DNA of 64,000 nt from Symbiodinium natans. Lineage: Eukaryota > Sar > Dinophyceae > Suessiales > Symbiodiniaceae. Positions 27,771 through 39,594 of this stretch are shown piece by piece (within the stretch, counting starts at the first letter, position 1; each line of letters opens with the position of its first letter). The position numbers and the translations under genes were made by a program. Location: the NCBI GenBank assembly GCA_905221605.1, contig CAJNDS010002140.1, positions 234,001-298,000 of the forward strand. Direction: 5' to 3'. The notes under the pieces are model-generated. The model saw nothing but the letters and a program-made list of their open reading frames with translations. It searched no databases and was not told the DNA's origin.

Positions 27771-28129
27771 ATGGATAAAAGACTTCAGGCAATGGGAGCT
27801 TTGGTAAGAATATTGTTAGGGAGCTTTGGAAAAGTAGGATGGAAATTAGGGGAAATGAATGAAGGGCGGTGGTAGGAATATTGGAAAGAATGTTAGGGAG
27901 TGGAGTTGAAAAATGAATGAGGTGGAATGAATTGGTGAAAAAATGCTGAAAACCGTGGGTAAAAGGGCAATATTGGTCAATAACCCCTAGAAGCCCCTTC
28001 TGAAAAGCGAATAAGGTGGAAGGGGGGAAGAAAATGAAGAAGGTATGTTAGGAATTGAAATAACAGCGGAGGGGGGCACCGAATGATGAGTAAGTCCTGA
28101 GAATCCCCCTTTTAGTAATTTTTTCCCCC
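27771..28129 (-). repeat. right terminal inverted repeat
   Basis: Reverse-complement partner of 7231-7589, from ATGGATAAAAGACTTCAGG out to TTTAGTAATTTTTTCCCCC. The C run continues outward to 28138, so the exact end and any target-site duplication are unresolved. Confidence 0.95.
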
Positions 28130-28205
28130 CCCCCCCCCAAAACCCCCCAAAACTTCCCCCCAAAACCCCAAAATCCCCCCTTAATCCCCCCCTAAGACCC
28201 TAAAC

Positions 28206-28370
<165 letters not shown>

Positions 28371-30836
28371 TATAAACCCTGAACCCCCTACGATCTGTAC
28401 CAGGTGGACTCCCTTCAAGAAGGTGGTCTCAGAGCGGACCGCAAGAGTGGAGTGCACGCAGTCACCAGATGCTCTCACCCCACACACCCGAAATTCTGGG
28501 TTTAGGGTGTACGGTTTAGGGTTTAGGGTTTAGGGTTTAGGGCTTACGAAACCTCAAACTCCGGAATGCTGAAGCCTCAGCCGCAAAGTCGCCAATCCCC
28601 CACTTCAAAGCTCCCCAGCCCCGGACCCATTTGCATACCCGTTTGGGAGTTAGGGATCCGACAGATCCCAACCTACCCCTCAAGCCTGTTCATTTTGGGA
28701 CCCTAGGCCCGAAACCCGAAAAAAGGACCACTGCTGCATGACGGAGCCCTGCGGCTCGCGAAATGGCGGTGACCGCGTGTGCCTGGTGCGGCCGCTGCCG
28801 CCGGTAGGGGATCCCATGGGAGGGTTTGGGCGGAAAAGGTAGGTGCAGGGTTTTGAGGGCTTTGGGCTGTTTTGGGTTTAGGGTTTAAGGTTTATACGTG
28901 CGCGTATACGCGCAGCCGTTCATGTTTCAAGACCCGGCCGCCCACGGGAAGCGACAGAGTCTGACCCAACGCTCGGAGATGTGGCCTCACACTCTGGAAG
29001 TGTGGCCGGCAAGCGACCCTTCAGCATCCGCGGTCGGAGGCTACGCCGTTCAGGTCGATGTAGATTCTATGGCAAAGGGCTGGGAAGTTGTGGAAGCAGT
29101 AACAGCTAGAGTCGGCCCCCCCCCCTCCCCCCCGCAGAGTCCCTCGTTCTGACCTCTGGCTTTTGGGTTCCACGTTGACAGAAGCAACGTTGGCCTCCGC
29201 TCTTGATCCTGGCGCTCCGTCAGTCGATCGCGGTGAGCTTTGGATGTCCTATCCGGTGAGGTCTACGGAAGGTCACCTCCGTGCCAGACCACCGGTTACT
29301 CTGAATCACACAACAGTTGAGAACGCTCTGATCCTCGCTCTCGAACACCGTTTGGTGAAAGCAGAGATGAGGCTCCAGGCAGCAGAGCTTGGAGCAGACT
29401 GCAGACGTTAACGTTTGAAAGGCACTTCAAGGACTTGTGGACGTTTGAGACTCAGCTGCCGGGCACTGCGGACCCGCCAAGGCCCCAAAGCCAAAGCATC
29501 ATTAGAGTTGATAGTAGTTGTAAAGAACAAGGGTTACTGTCATGATCCGTCAAGTTGTGTTGACTCAATTTCTAAGAGACGGGAAGATGAGAAATGTGGG
29601 ATTTCAAGTTTCAACTCAGTCATGAATTTGATGCGCACAGACTGCTGTGCAGCTGTGCAACATCCTTGACATCCCTCTGCCACTTCTTGAAGCTGAAGTG
29701 CAGGATGGGGCTCTCACAATTGCTCGCACCAGGAGGATGTCGGAGTGCGCTGCCAATTGGGCGGCGCTTTCGACGAGAGCTTGGCGTGGCTCCCGCTGCC
29801 CAGCACCCCGCCGACGTACGTTTGGAGGTGACTTCAAGAGCTTAGAAAGGATAAGCCGCCTGCAGACGTTGACGTTCGGAAGACGCTTCAACCAGAGTTT
29901 GGAGTGGGCCTGCAGACTGTCCAGTTTCCGCTGTTGTTGCCTCCTCGATGAGCGCAGAAGTGACAGAGGGTATGCCTGCATGACCACGAAAGCCCTAAAC
30001 CCGCAACACCCAATCTTAAGCCCTGTACCTTCAAACCCAAACCCTCAACTCAAACCCGAAGCCCCGCGTCCTGAATATGCGCATATGCGGTTTTAGGGTT
30101 CAGTGCTTTGGGGCTTAGGGTCTTTCGGGCTTGGGCTTGGGGATAAGGAAAGCTGCAACCGGAATCCTTCAACCCTATGAGCTGTAATCCCCAAAAAACG
30201 GAAGCCCCAAACCCTGAAACAAAGATCTCAAGCTGAAACGTTACACGCCAAACCCCAAGATCTTGGGGGGTGGGGGAGCAAGGCGGGGTGTAAGGTTTGG
30301 GGGGTTCAGGCTGATTCGAGTTTAGGGTTTTGGGGATGTAGGGTTAAGAGTTTGGGGTTTAGGCTGTTCAGGGTGGCGAAGTGTAGGTTCCAGGTTGGTT
30401 TCGGGTTTAGAAGTTAGATTTCAGTCTTCTATGTCGCGGGCCCTCCTGAGTTTTGGGTTCACGGCGTGGTTGCTGGTTAGTATGGAAAGTTTAGAGGGTT
30501 CTTGAGGGAGGGGGTTCAGCGGGGGTCGGTACTTCGGGAAGTTTCGGGAGCCTTCGGGAGTAGGGGGAGTACTAGGGAAGCTTGGGTTACATACCCCCCG
30601 ACCCCCCTGCCTTAAGAACCCTATAAAAGTGAAGGACTGGTAGCAATGGTGCACCCTTCATTCCCTACTGGCGAGCAGCCAACGCTAAACGCTAAACTTC
30701 TCTGAGCCCTGAACCCTGATCCCGAAGCCCTAAACCCTAAACCCTAACACCCTAAACCCCCTTAAACCCCTTAAACCCCTAAACCCTAAACCCTAAATCC
30801 CTAAGCCCTGGACCTTGAACCAAACTGTACACCAAC

Positions 30837-30941
30837 AAGCTGTGCCAAGCCGAGGCTGATATTGTCGTGACCTCCTCTTCGCCGAACTCGCTGACGGTAG
30901 ATTGGCAGGCGGGTGCTGCCACACTTGCTGCGATGGACCCA
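30837..30941 (+). CDS. exon-like island, host secreted-type gene
   Basis: Between two CCCTAAA tracts an open stretch reads KLCQAEADIVVTSSSPNSL followed by TVDWQAG. The alternating pattern ending V-D-W resembles a fibronectin-III-like strand, but a single exon is too short to assign. Splice limits are not certain. Confidence 0.35.
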
Positions 30942-31319
30942 AATTTTACACGACCCTAACCCTAAACCCTAAACCCTAAACCCTAAACCCCAAACCCCAA
31001 ACCCTCATACCGGTCATGCAATGGAATATCCATGCAGTCCTCCGTAGAAACTTTGGACAAAGCAGCACCCATAAGTTAAACCACCACAAGGCCCTAGACC
31101 CTCAATCCAACACCCTCATGTACACAAGCCCCTGAACCCCAAACCCTAAAACCCTAAACCCTAAACCCTAAACCCTAAACCATAAAACCTAAAACCCTAA
31201 GCCCTCAAACCCTTAAACCCTGCCCACGAGAGTCCTGAAGCCCAACGCCCGCGTTCAGGAGCAGGACTTCGCAGCCGGGACCCCGGTCCCCGCTTCCAGG
31301 GCTTGGGAGTTTTGCCCAA

Positions 31320-31435
31320 ACCCTAGGCCCTAAACCCTAAACCCCTAAACCCCTAAACCCTAAACCTTAAACCCTAAACCCTAAACCCTAAACCCTAAAC
31401 CCTAAACCCTAAACCCTAAACCCTAAACCCTGAAC
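31320..31435 (+). repeat. (CCCTAAA)n array
   Basis: About 15 heptamers with a few CCCCTAAA variants. Confidence 0.95.
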
Positions 31436-31684
31436 CCTTGCAGGGTGCCTAGGCTCTAGAACCCACCCTAAAACCAAACCCCAAACCCCAAGGCGAACAA
31501 ACCCTGTCCAGTATTCCAGTGGGGGGTTTGGGGTGTTGGGGCCTCTGGGGGCCAAGAGGTCACCTCAGGGATCATGCGGTTTAGGGCTTAGGGTTTAGGG
31601 TTTAGGGTTTAGGGTTTAGGGCTTAGGGTTTAGGGTTTAGGGTTTAGGGTTTTGTGTTTTTTGAGCGGCGGCCTTCCTGCTCAG

Positions 31685-31792
31685 GATACAACGTACTACC
31701 CGTGCAACTTCCGGCGGTGGCAAGTGGATCTGAGCCAGTACTTCTTCGAGCATTGGCCTTGCCCTTGGCATGAATGCAACGTGAACTTGAAC
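31685..31792 (+). CDS. exon-like island with Cys/Trp-rich reading
   Basis: After CTGCTCAG|G the frame reads DTTYYPCNFRRWQVDLSQYF then FEHWPCPWHECNVNLN before a TAG. The three Cys, aromatic residues and clean upstream acceptor make it one of the better exon candidates. It lies between a TTTAGGG tract and a CCCTAAG remnant. Confidence 0.4.
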
Positions 31793-31907
31793 TAGAGTGC
31801 GCTGTGAGTAGCAAGGCTGGCTGCGACATACTGTCATGATAGGTAGAACCATAGAACCCTAAGCCCTAAGTCCTAAAACCTGTACCCGCCACTGCCATGA
31901 TGCTCGT

Positions 31908-32010
31908 GAGGCATGTTCCCCCGTATACTAACAGTCCTTCATAGGGATTATAGTACCCAAGAATTCTAAGCCCTACTAAGGGCTGCTAGTATAAGGGGGA
32001 ACATCCCAAC
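31908..32010 (+). mobile_element. palindromic small element, family B
   Basis: Begins GGCATGTTCCCCCGTATACTAACAGTCC and ends CTGCTAGTATAAGGGGGAACATCCCAAC, so about 28 bases at each end are inverted repeats. The interior shares GGGATTATAGTACCC with copies at 35273 and 51375. About 103 bp, non-coding. Confidence 0.8.
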
Positions 32011-32097
32011 ATGTCGTGCTTAAGGAGCTCAGAGTGGACTGCTGCCCCAGAGTGCTACATTCAGGAGCTGTGGCTTCGGGCTGCAAGTTCCGAGGGC

Positions 32098-32190
32098 TCG
32101 GTTTAGGGTTTAGGGTTTAGGGTTTAGGGTTTAGGGTTTAGGGTTTAGGGTTTAGCGTTTAGGGTTTATGGTTTAGGGTTTAGGGTGTAG
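32098..32190 (+). repeat. (TTTAGGG)n array
   Basis: About 12 heptamers on the G-rich-plus orientation with a few single-base variants. Confidence 0.95.
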
Positions 32191-33639
32191 GGGTATCGAA
32201 GGGTGGAGTAGGCGCGATACACGACACCATATATATACTTTGGTCTGCTATGACTGCACGCGCAATCCTACAAAGCGTGCCGGGCAAGGACTCGCAGGGC
32301 ATATGTGTGGTGTGGGGCATCGCGGCTGATTGAGGCTGTACGCGAGTATGCTGTGCCCATCGGTTCCTATCCTCCCATTCCAAGCCCTTCAATCCCATGC
32401 CGAGTCCAAAGTGGAGAGAAGCTGAGGTTGATGATCTGGGACAAACACCCATCTTCTTATGGTGCCTAACCCCTAGACAGCCCATGACCGTATGAAGCCC
32501 CACAGAACCCGAGGAAGATCCATTGTTTCCCAAAATCCGCGGAGCTTTCGAAGGAGCGGAGAACCACCGTCTGCACCATCACAGGCCTCATCGCCAGCCG
32601 AGCTTTCGATGTAGGTCGTGCTTGGCCCTGTAGGCTGGAGACCCCCTGGACTCAAACAACCTTACAGAACCAGGCTTAGGGTTTGGGGCATAGGGTTTAG
32701 GGTTTAGGGTTTAGGGATTAGGGTTTAGGGTTTGGGGTATCCCTACATAACCGTGCTAAACCCTTTCAGCAGTACTCAGCCCTGTGTGGCCCAAAAGCTT
32801 GCTTGGCGAGAGGTCTGCCAAGCAATGCGCGCTACAATCTACGCGTCCGAGAGGTTTGCGACGTCGGGGCCTCATAGCACCTGCTCGGGGGGTAAGGGCT
32901 TCGGGGTCGCGGAGTATAGGGTTTAGGGGTTTTAGGGTTTAGGGTGCGGGGGTTTAGGGGTTTGGCTGCAGGGTTTTCGGGTTTGGTGGGTGAAAAACCT
33001 CCACCAGGTTTCCATGTTAAGTGTTGAGTGAGGGATTGGTTTTAGGGCCTCAGGGGTTGGCTAGGGTTTAGGGTTTGGGGTTTAGGGTCGGGGGGTTTAG
33101 GGGGTTTAGGGTTTGGAGTGAAGTATAGTTGCACCTGACCCAAGATGCTCGCCCGTCGGCAGGATGATGATCTCAACGGAGATTACCTGCAGTTTCCCGG
33201 GCTCGTGCAGGCGCCTCTTGCTGGGGTTTGGGGTCTTAAGGCCGTAGGGTTTGATTACGGTTTAGAGTCTAGAGTTTAGCCGTGAGACTTTAGGGTTCAA
33301 GGGGTTCGAGATCTAACTAGGGCTTAGATTTCGGGCTTGGAGGTTTTGGGAAGACCTTGTGTGCCTTAAACATCTGTGTCGGCTTTACAGGATGCCATGA
33401 AAGCAACCTACAAAGAAGTAGGTACTGGGTTCTTAAGGTAGCTTCCACCCCTCAAAAAAGAAGCCGCAACCTGTTTGTCCAACACCCCCCAACCCCCGCA
33501 ACTCCCGCAATTGGAAACCTTACTCCCCTAAACCCTACAGCCTAAACCTTGAACCCTGAACCCTAAACCTTACCTTACTCCCCTAAACCCTGCACCCGAA
33601 ACCTTGAACCCTGAACCCTAAACCTTACCTTACCCCCCT

Positions 33640-33735
33640 AAACCCTAAACCCTAAACCCTAAACCCTAAACCACCTAAACCCTAAACCCTAAACCCTAAA
33701 CCCTAAACCCTAAACCCTAAACCCTAAACCTTGAA
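33640..33735 (+). repeat. (CCCTAAA)n array
   Basis: About 13 heptamers, preceded by a locally duplicated CCTTGAACCCTGAACCCTAAACCTTACC block near 33546-33636. Confidence 0.9.
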
Positions 33736-34439
33736 CCCTAAACCTTACTCCCTAGAAGCTGAACTTGAAGGTGAATCCCCTTCCTGCTGGCGCCGTCTGC
33801 TCCTCGAGAGCTTACCCGCCTGCAATTTCTCCTCTCAGCTGCTGCATGGGGCTGGGAGACTGCCCGGCTTTGGGGCTTATGTGATTTCAGGGTAGTTTAG
33901 TTTACGGCTTGTAGGGCTTTTAGGTTTCTTAGGCGTTCTTTTTGGGCCTTTAGGGCTTTTAGGATTTTCTTGTTTCTTTTGGGTTAGGTTTACTTCTACA
34001 GCAATCATATGTACCTATAAGCCGCCTTGTACGCCCCTGAAGTACCCGAAGATGTTTATTGAGTACCCTGAAGCTCCAAGTAGGGGAGTTCAAGACGTCA
34101 TGCTCCTGTCCAAGGTGCAGGATGTGGTTGAGGCCCATCGGGACATCTACTGGATCAATGCGGGGGCCATAGTCTTGCCCTCCAGTTGTGGTGCTTTGCT
34201 GATTTCTTGTGTCTTAGGCTCAGACCTCTTGTGGGAGAGGGTTTCTGATAGGACTCCCTTCAAAAAAGCGGCCCGAAAAAAAATCAAAAAAACGCGCAAG
34301 TACCCTCACTGCAAGTTCAAGATCTTAAACCCTAAGCCCCTAAACCCTAAATGTGATGTAAGCCCAGACCCTTGAAGTCGGAATCGGAGCCCTTAGGAAC
34401 AAAAGCACGCTCGACCCCGAACTCCCATCTTCTGCCCAG

Positions 34440-34512
34440 GTGACCTGGACACCTGGAGAACCCAACGACTGCATCTTCGTTGCCTGGCAGATCGTGGCCG
34501 TGGCAGGCACGG
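34440..34512 (+). CDS. exon-like island with NDC motif
   Basis: Following TTCTGCCCAG| the frame reads VTWTPGEPNDCIFVAWQIVA then VAGT, ending next to a TTTAGGG tract. The pattern (x-T-x-x-G-E-x-N-D-C-hydrophobic-F-hydrophobic-A) recurs in islands at 48685, 38584 and 54272, suggesting a repeated domain in one large protein. Confidence 0.45.
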
Positions 34513-35272
34513 TCGGGTTTAGGGTTTAGGGTTTAGGGTTTAGGGTTTAGGATTTGGGGCTTTTGTGGAGATCGAGCACGTCCCGTTTGGTGGAGGGCTT
34601 GAGGTGCTACTATGTATGACGACCACCACTACGACGAGGATGATGTTCATATCACGAACTTCTACAACTTCTATGTCTACTAGTCTAGTAGTCCAGCGGT
34701 ACTGTCATATCAATATTCGGCCTTTACAACTGTTATCGCTAAGTGTTTTCGGGTTGCTTCTAAATATTGGTGAGTTCGTTTTTGGGTGTCGTTGCTGGGA
34801 TACAAGGAATACAGACCCTACTGTATAGGTTGGAGCTGATGCTGGTATCGGTTGCAGCAGGTGGCGAGACCCGTACTTTCACCACAGTCGGGCAGACGCG
34901 CTTACCTGCCTATCTGAACATGTGGAAGCCTCAGCCATAATTAACACAAATATCAGTAGGAATTGACATCAGGGGTTTTGAGTCATTAGAGTAGTCACAC
35001 TCAAAAGCATAGTTGTAATACTCGTGAGAACGAGAAATCTTCGTACTACCAGTAGCAAGAGTCATGATCAATCGGAAGAGTGTAATAGTGGAAATTGGTT
35101 AGAGTTCTTAGAGGCAAGATTCATGAGCCCAGACTGGGGCTTCGGATGGCATTTAAACCATAGTCTTCGGCCAGCAGCCGTCCCTCCTTCGAGCAGTCTT
35201 TGGTGATGCTATGGTTGTTGCGCGTTTTGCTGCTATTATTCGTAGTTGTAGGCGGTAGTGGTAGTGCTAGTG

Positions 35273-35375
35273 GTTGGGATGTTCCCCTTATACTAACAGT
35301 CCTTAATTGGGATTGTAGTACCCCGTACTAGAAACCCTATGAAGGACCGTCAGTATAGTGGGGAACATACCAAAC
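35273..35375 (+). mobile_element. palindromic small element, family B
   Basis: GTTGGGATGTTCCCCTTATACTAACAGTCC at the left pairs with GGACCGTCAGTATAGTGGGGAACATACCAAAC at the right. 103 bp with the same internal GGGATTGTAGTACCCC word as other copies. Confidence 0.85.
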
Positions 35376-35638
35376 GACATCGGTGGTGGTAGGGTTATTG
35401 GTACTTATACAGGGTTTGCGATAGTCAGGGGCCGCTAGTATAGACCCCCTAATAGTAGTACAGCTGCCAGCAGGGTCGGCTTACTGGTACAGGAATTCCT
35501 TTGAAGAGTTCCCGCTTGAGAGTTTAGGGTTTAGGGTTTGGGGTTCAGGCGGGTTCAGGGTTTCGGGTTTGGGGTTGAGGGTTTAGGGTTTAGGTTGGGC
35601 CAAACCCCCTAAACCCTAACCCTCATTTATCTGGCAAC

Positions 35639-35698
35639 GCCGAGGTCCGGATTGACGGACGGCACATCGTTCCAGGCCGATTCTTCGTCCCAAACCTT
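35639..35698 (+). CDS. exon-like island
   Basis: Reads AEVRIDGRHIVPGRFFVPNL between CCCTAAA tracts. It is short but has typical protein composition and no stop. Limits are approximate. Confidence 0.3.
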
Positions 35699-36436
35699 TA
35701 ACCCTCAACCCTAAACCTCTTACGAAACCCTGAACACTAAACCCAGCCCTGAACTCTGAAATGCACCCCGTGCACTCGCCTCAAGCCCCACACTCTGCGC
35801 CGAAACCCTAAACCCTAAACCCGAAACCCTAAACCCTAAACCCTAAACCTTAGAACCATGAACCCTAAACCCCAGACACCGGACCTTGAACCCTAAACCC
35901 GAGACCCCGAAACCTGACGCCTTGACAGCAGCTTCCGAAACACGAAACCTCCCAATTGTTTCTCCGGACTTGGGGTTTAGGGTTTAGGGTTTTGGGCTTA
36001 GGGCTTAGGGCTTTAGGGTTTAGGGTTTCGGGTTTAGGAGGGTTGCCTTCATGCTTGGCCGAGGTCTTCGTGACAGAAGTGCGCGGATTCCAAGCGGTGG
36101 AAAGTTTATTGTGATTCTGTAAGCTTGCTTGCATTCGCGGTAGTGTGTGTATTCGTATTCGCGTTCGTACTCATGTTCGTATGAGCATGCGCATGACTGC
36201 ATGACTGTCATGGCAGTGACTATTCGTATATTCGTATGAGCTTTCTTTATGAGTCGTTGGTATGTGCTATCAACTACAATGCATAGGTTTTCAGGTTCAG
36301 AATTGGGTTGGTTTGGGGTTTAGGATATAGCGTGCTGCTTTGCTGAATCTCTGGCTCCCTCGACGCTAAGCTTTAAACCCTTAGTCCCTAGACTGCAGGG
36401 TTTTCTGGAGCTGAACTCCCCTTGGCCCGCAAGCCC

Positions 36437-36535
36437 TCAGCCCTAAACCCTAAACCCTAAACCCTAAACCCTAAACCCTAAACCCTAAACCCTAAACCCT
36501 AAACCCTAAACCCTAAACCCTAAACCCTAAACCCT
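36437..36535 (+). repeat. (CCCTAAA)n array
   Basis: About 14 uniform heptamers. Confidence 0.95.
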
Positions 36536-36958
36536 GAACCTAAACCCCTTAACACCTAAGCCTCGAGCCGCTGCCCAGGTGCGAGAACCCTTTGGCCAAC
36601 AGCGAGGCAGCTGAACGTCAGAGTCTTCCTTCGGCTCTGGGTTTGGTTTTAGCGGGGTTTAGGGTTTAGGGTTTAGGGTTTAGGCGCGTGTTTCTGGATC
36701 CGCTCCTCGCAGAATAGGCAGTAGAGAATGGCTCAAATTGGATGCCCAGAGTTTCCAGAAACATCTCTCGAACCCCAACCCTTGGCTTATTCATCCTGAG
36801 GGGGCGAGGAGGTGTCGCAAGGCTACCCTTAAGCCTGGAATCTCTGGTGAAAAAGAGCGGCCGAAAGAAATCCTCAAGCCCCGACAGACACGACGTCGAC
36901 CTTACTGATGCTGAAAGGAAGCAGGGGGAGGGGGTGGGGACCTAAATACAGATCGGGC

Positions 36959-37057
36959 AACCCTAAACCCTAAACCCTAAACCCTAAACCCTAAACCCTA
37001 AACCCTAAACCCTAAACCCTAAACCCTAAACCCTAAACCCTAAACCCTAAACCCTAA
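36959..37057 (+). repeat. (CCCTAAA)n array
   Basis: About 14 uniform heptamers. Confidence 0.95.
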
Positions 37058-38049
37058 ACGTCATGTATGTTGTGAGGATTGCTGTGGGGAATTCATGCGC
37101 CAAACTGCTTTCCTTGAGAGGCTACGGAGGCCTTGGTGTCCACGAAGCCAAAGCCTGCAGAGGACTTGGGCTGCAGGGCTTAGGAAGTTTAGGGTTTAGG
37201 GTTTAGGGTTTAGGGTTTAGGGTTTAGGGTTTCGGGTTTTCAGGGTTTAGGAAGTTTAGGGTTTGAGGGTTTAGGGGTTTCGGGGTTTCGGGTTTTCATA
37301 ACCCAAGAAGTCTGCTGGTTTAGTCCACGTAGAGCTCAGAGCGTCAGCCGCCTCGGGCAAGCCCCAGGCTCTGCCAAACCGGAACCCCCGCCTCCTGGCT
37401 CAAGCCCGAATCCCTCGTGGCCTCAAGTGAACCCTAAACCCTTGAAGGGGTCGAGGTCTCAGAGGTGGGAGCTTTCAGGGTCTAAAGGACCCCCCCTAAA
37501 CCTAAATTCAGCACCCCCGCCCGCTGGTACCTGATCCCGGCTGGGCTCCTCCTAAACCACGAGCCTTGAGCCACCAAACTCATCTAAGCCTAAGCCCTAG
37601 AACCGGAACCCTCCATCCTCAACCCTGAACCCTAAACTCCACCATGCAGGATCCGCGACAGCCCACCGTCACGGCCGCAGGGCCTCCCAGCGTGGCTGTG
37701 TGTTTACACCCATTCTGCTAAATGGGGTGGTTCTTTTAAGGTCCCTGCGCGCTACAGCCAGCCCTAAGCCCTAAACCCTAAACCCTAAACCCGAAACCCT
37801 AAACCCTAAACCCCAAACCCTAAACCCTAAATCCGAAAGGTGTTCAGGGCATGTTGGGGTGCGTTTCGGGGTTTCGGGCCATCCATGGCTGTTCCCGGTT
37901 CAGTTGATTTGCTGGTTTAGGGCTTTGATCATTGTGCAGGATTTGTTGGCCTTTAGGTAGGGACTCGAAACCCTAAACCCGATAAACACGATAAACCCTA
38001 AACCCTAAACCCTAAACCCTAAACCCTCAACCCTAAACCCTCAACCCAA

Positions 38050-38257
38050 ACCCTAACCCTAAGCCCGAAGCCCGAAGCCCGAAGCCCGAAGCCCGAAGCC
38101 CGAAGCCCGAAGCCCTAAGCCCTAAGCCCTAAGCCCTAAGCCCTAAGCCCTAAGCCCTAAGCCCTAAGCCCTAAGCCCTAAGCCCTAAGCCCCCTAAGCC
38201 CTAAGCCCTAAGCCCTAAGCCCTAAGCCCTAAGCCCTAAGCCCTAAGCCCTAAGCCT
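38050..38257 (+). repeat. (CCCGAAG)n then (CCCTAAG)n arrays
   Basis: About eight CCCGAAG units pass into about 20 CCCTAAG units, interrupted once by CCCC. Two different mutated heptamers have each expanded separately next to each other. Confidence 0.95.
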
Positions 38258-38383
38258 CACATCGCCAAGGCCGGACCGTACTGGCTTAATGTTGAGTGGG
38301 CTGCTGGCCAGCGACGTCCCCAGCTGTAGAGGCACCGGAAGGTGCAGAGTCGGAGCATGATGCACCCGTGCCGTATCTGGGTA

Positions 38384-38571
38384 AACCCTAAACCCCTAAA
38401 CCCTAACCCTAAACCCCTAAACCCCTAAACCCCTAAACCCCTAAACCCCTAAACCCTAAACCCTAAACCCTAAACCCTAAACCCTAAACCCTAAACCCCT
38501 AAACCCTAAACCCTAACCCTAAACCCTAAACCCTAAACCCTAAACCCTAAACCCTAAACCCTAAACCCTAA
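38384..38571 (+). repeat. (CCCTAAA)/(CCCCTAAA) array
   Basis: Mixed heptamer and octamer units, about 25 in total. Confidence 0.95.
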
Positions 38572-38583
38572 AGGATCAAACCG

Positions 38584-38687
38584 CAGCAAGTTCTGTTGTA
38601 TGTCAACGCGACAAGGCCTGGCACATGCACCTTCCGCGCTTGGGACGTGACTGTTCGGAAGACAGGCGCGCCTCTCATGATCCCCGG
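38584..38687 (+). CDS. exon-like island with C-x-F-x-A-W motif
   Basis: Reads QQVLLYVNATRPGTCTFRAW then DVTVRKTGAPLMIP, flanked by CCCTAAA upstream and TTTAGGG downstream. It includes an N-glycosylation sequon (NAT). The V-x-A-T-x-P-G-x-C-x-F-x-A-W pattern parallels the island at 34440. Confidence 0.45.
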
Positions 38688-38717
38688 GTCATCGTCAAGC
38701 GAAGGTACTTTCTTGGA

Positions 38718-38790
38718 GGTTTAGGGTTTAGGGTTTAGGGTTTAGGGTTTAGGGTTTAGGGTTTAGGGTTTAGGGTTTAGGGTTTAGGGG
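38718..38790 (+). repeat. (TTTAGGG)n array
   Basis: About 10 uniform heptamers, in the opposite orientation to the array 150 bases upstream. Confidence 0.95.
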
Positions 38791-39501
38791 TTTAGAGTCT
38801 CGGGCACATCCCGGTGCAGTGCGCAGGCTGAAGCAAGTCACTATCAGTCAATATGAAGGGTCTGCCAAAATTAGGGGTACCTAGTTCTACCTGCAAGAAG
38901 AACCCCTTGAAAGATCCCAGAATCCAAGCCGCTGATTCCAGGGCCCTCAAAACCCCAATCCCCAAACCCCAAACCCCAAACCCGAACCCCACACCCCAAA
39001 CCCTAAACCCTAAACCCCAAACCCTAAACCCCAAACCCTAGACCCCAAACCCCAAACCCTAAACCCTAAACAGGAACGGAGAAATTCCAGGAGGTGGCCG
39101 TGTGCGATGAGCCTCCGGCTTAGACCTGGAGAGCCAGGAATGGGTTCAGGGCTTAGGGCTTAGGGTTTTAGGGCTTACGGTTCAGGGTTTAGTGTTTAGG
39201 GTAGAGGGTAGAGGGTTTCGGGCTTAGATATAAGCCCCATAGACTCCTATAACTCTGAGGGAAGTTACATGGTCCCTTCATATGGTCCTTTCCCTTCTTG
39301 AAAGGGGTTCTGAAGTCTGGACCCTTGATTTTCATAGGGTACCTAAGGGGGTCAATATTTTGAAGGGTTCCCCAATTCTGGGCCCACCTTAAGGACCATG
39401 TAATCACCCTAAGAAGAACTGCCCCTAGAAACCCCGTCATACACCCTATTTTAAAACCCCCTCACGAGTTCCAAATCCATTTGCCTCTGTCTCTAAGGGT
39501 C

Positions 39502-39594
39502 CCCGAAAGCACCACCAGCTGCAACATCACCGAGAGCTACTCCTGCTTCCAAGACCGGAAGTACAGCGGTTTCTATGACGCCTCCCCGGCAAGC
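39502..39594 (+). CDS. exon-like island with sequon and Cys pair
   Basis: Reads PESTTSCNITESYSCFQDRK then YSGFYDASPAS. Two Cys and an NIT sequon suggest an extracellular protein. A TTTAGGG tract follows immediately. Confidence 0.45.

Larger units (their letters stand above)
7231..28129. mobile_element. integrated Polinton-like virus (complete, 20.9 kb)
   Basis: The segment is bounded by 359-bp terminal inverted repeats and has a sharply lower GC content than both flanks for most of its length. It carries the diagnostic set for Polintons and Polinton-like viruses: rve integrase, family B polymerase with the Polinton HNH-like insert, MCP, penton-like minor capsid protein and packaging ATPase. 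No adenoviral-type cysteine protease was recognised. Target-site duplications cannot be read because the left end abuts G runs and the right end abuts C runs. MCP, ATPase and polymerase each have frame lesions, so this copy may be inactive. Confidence 0.93.

Noticed and set aside
7225-28140. Target-site duplication of the virus
   Set aside because: G and C runs at the two junctions make any 5-6 bp duplication unreadable; I do not claim one.
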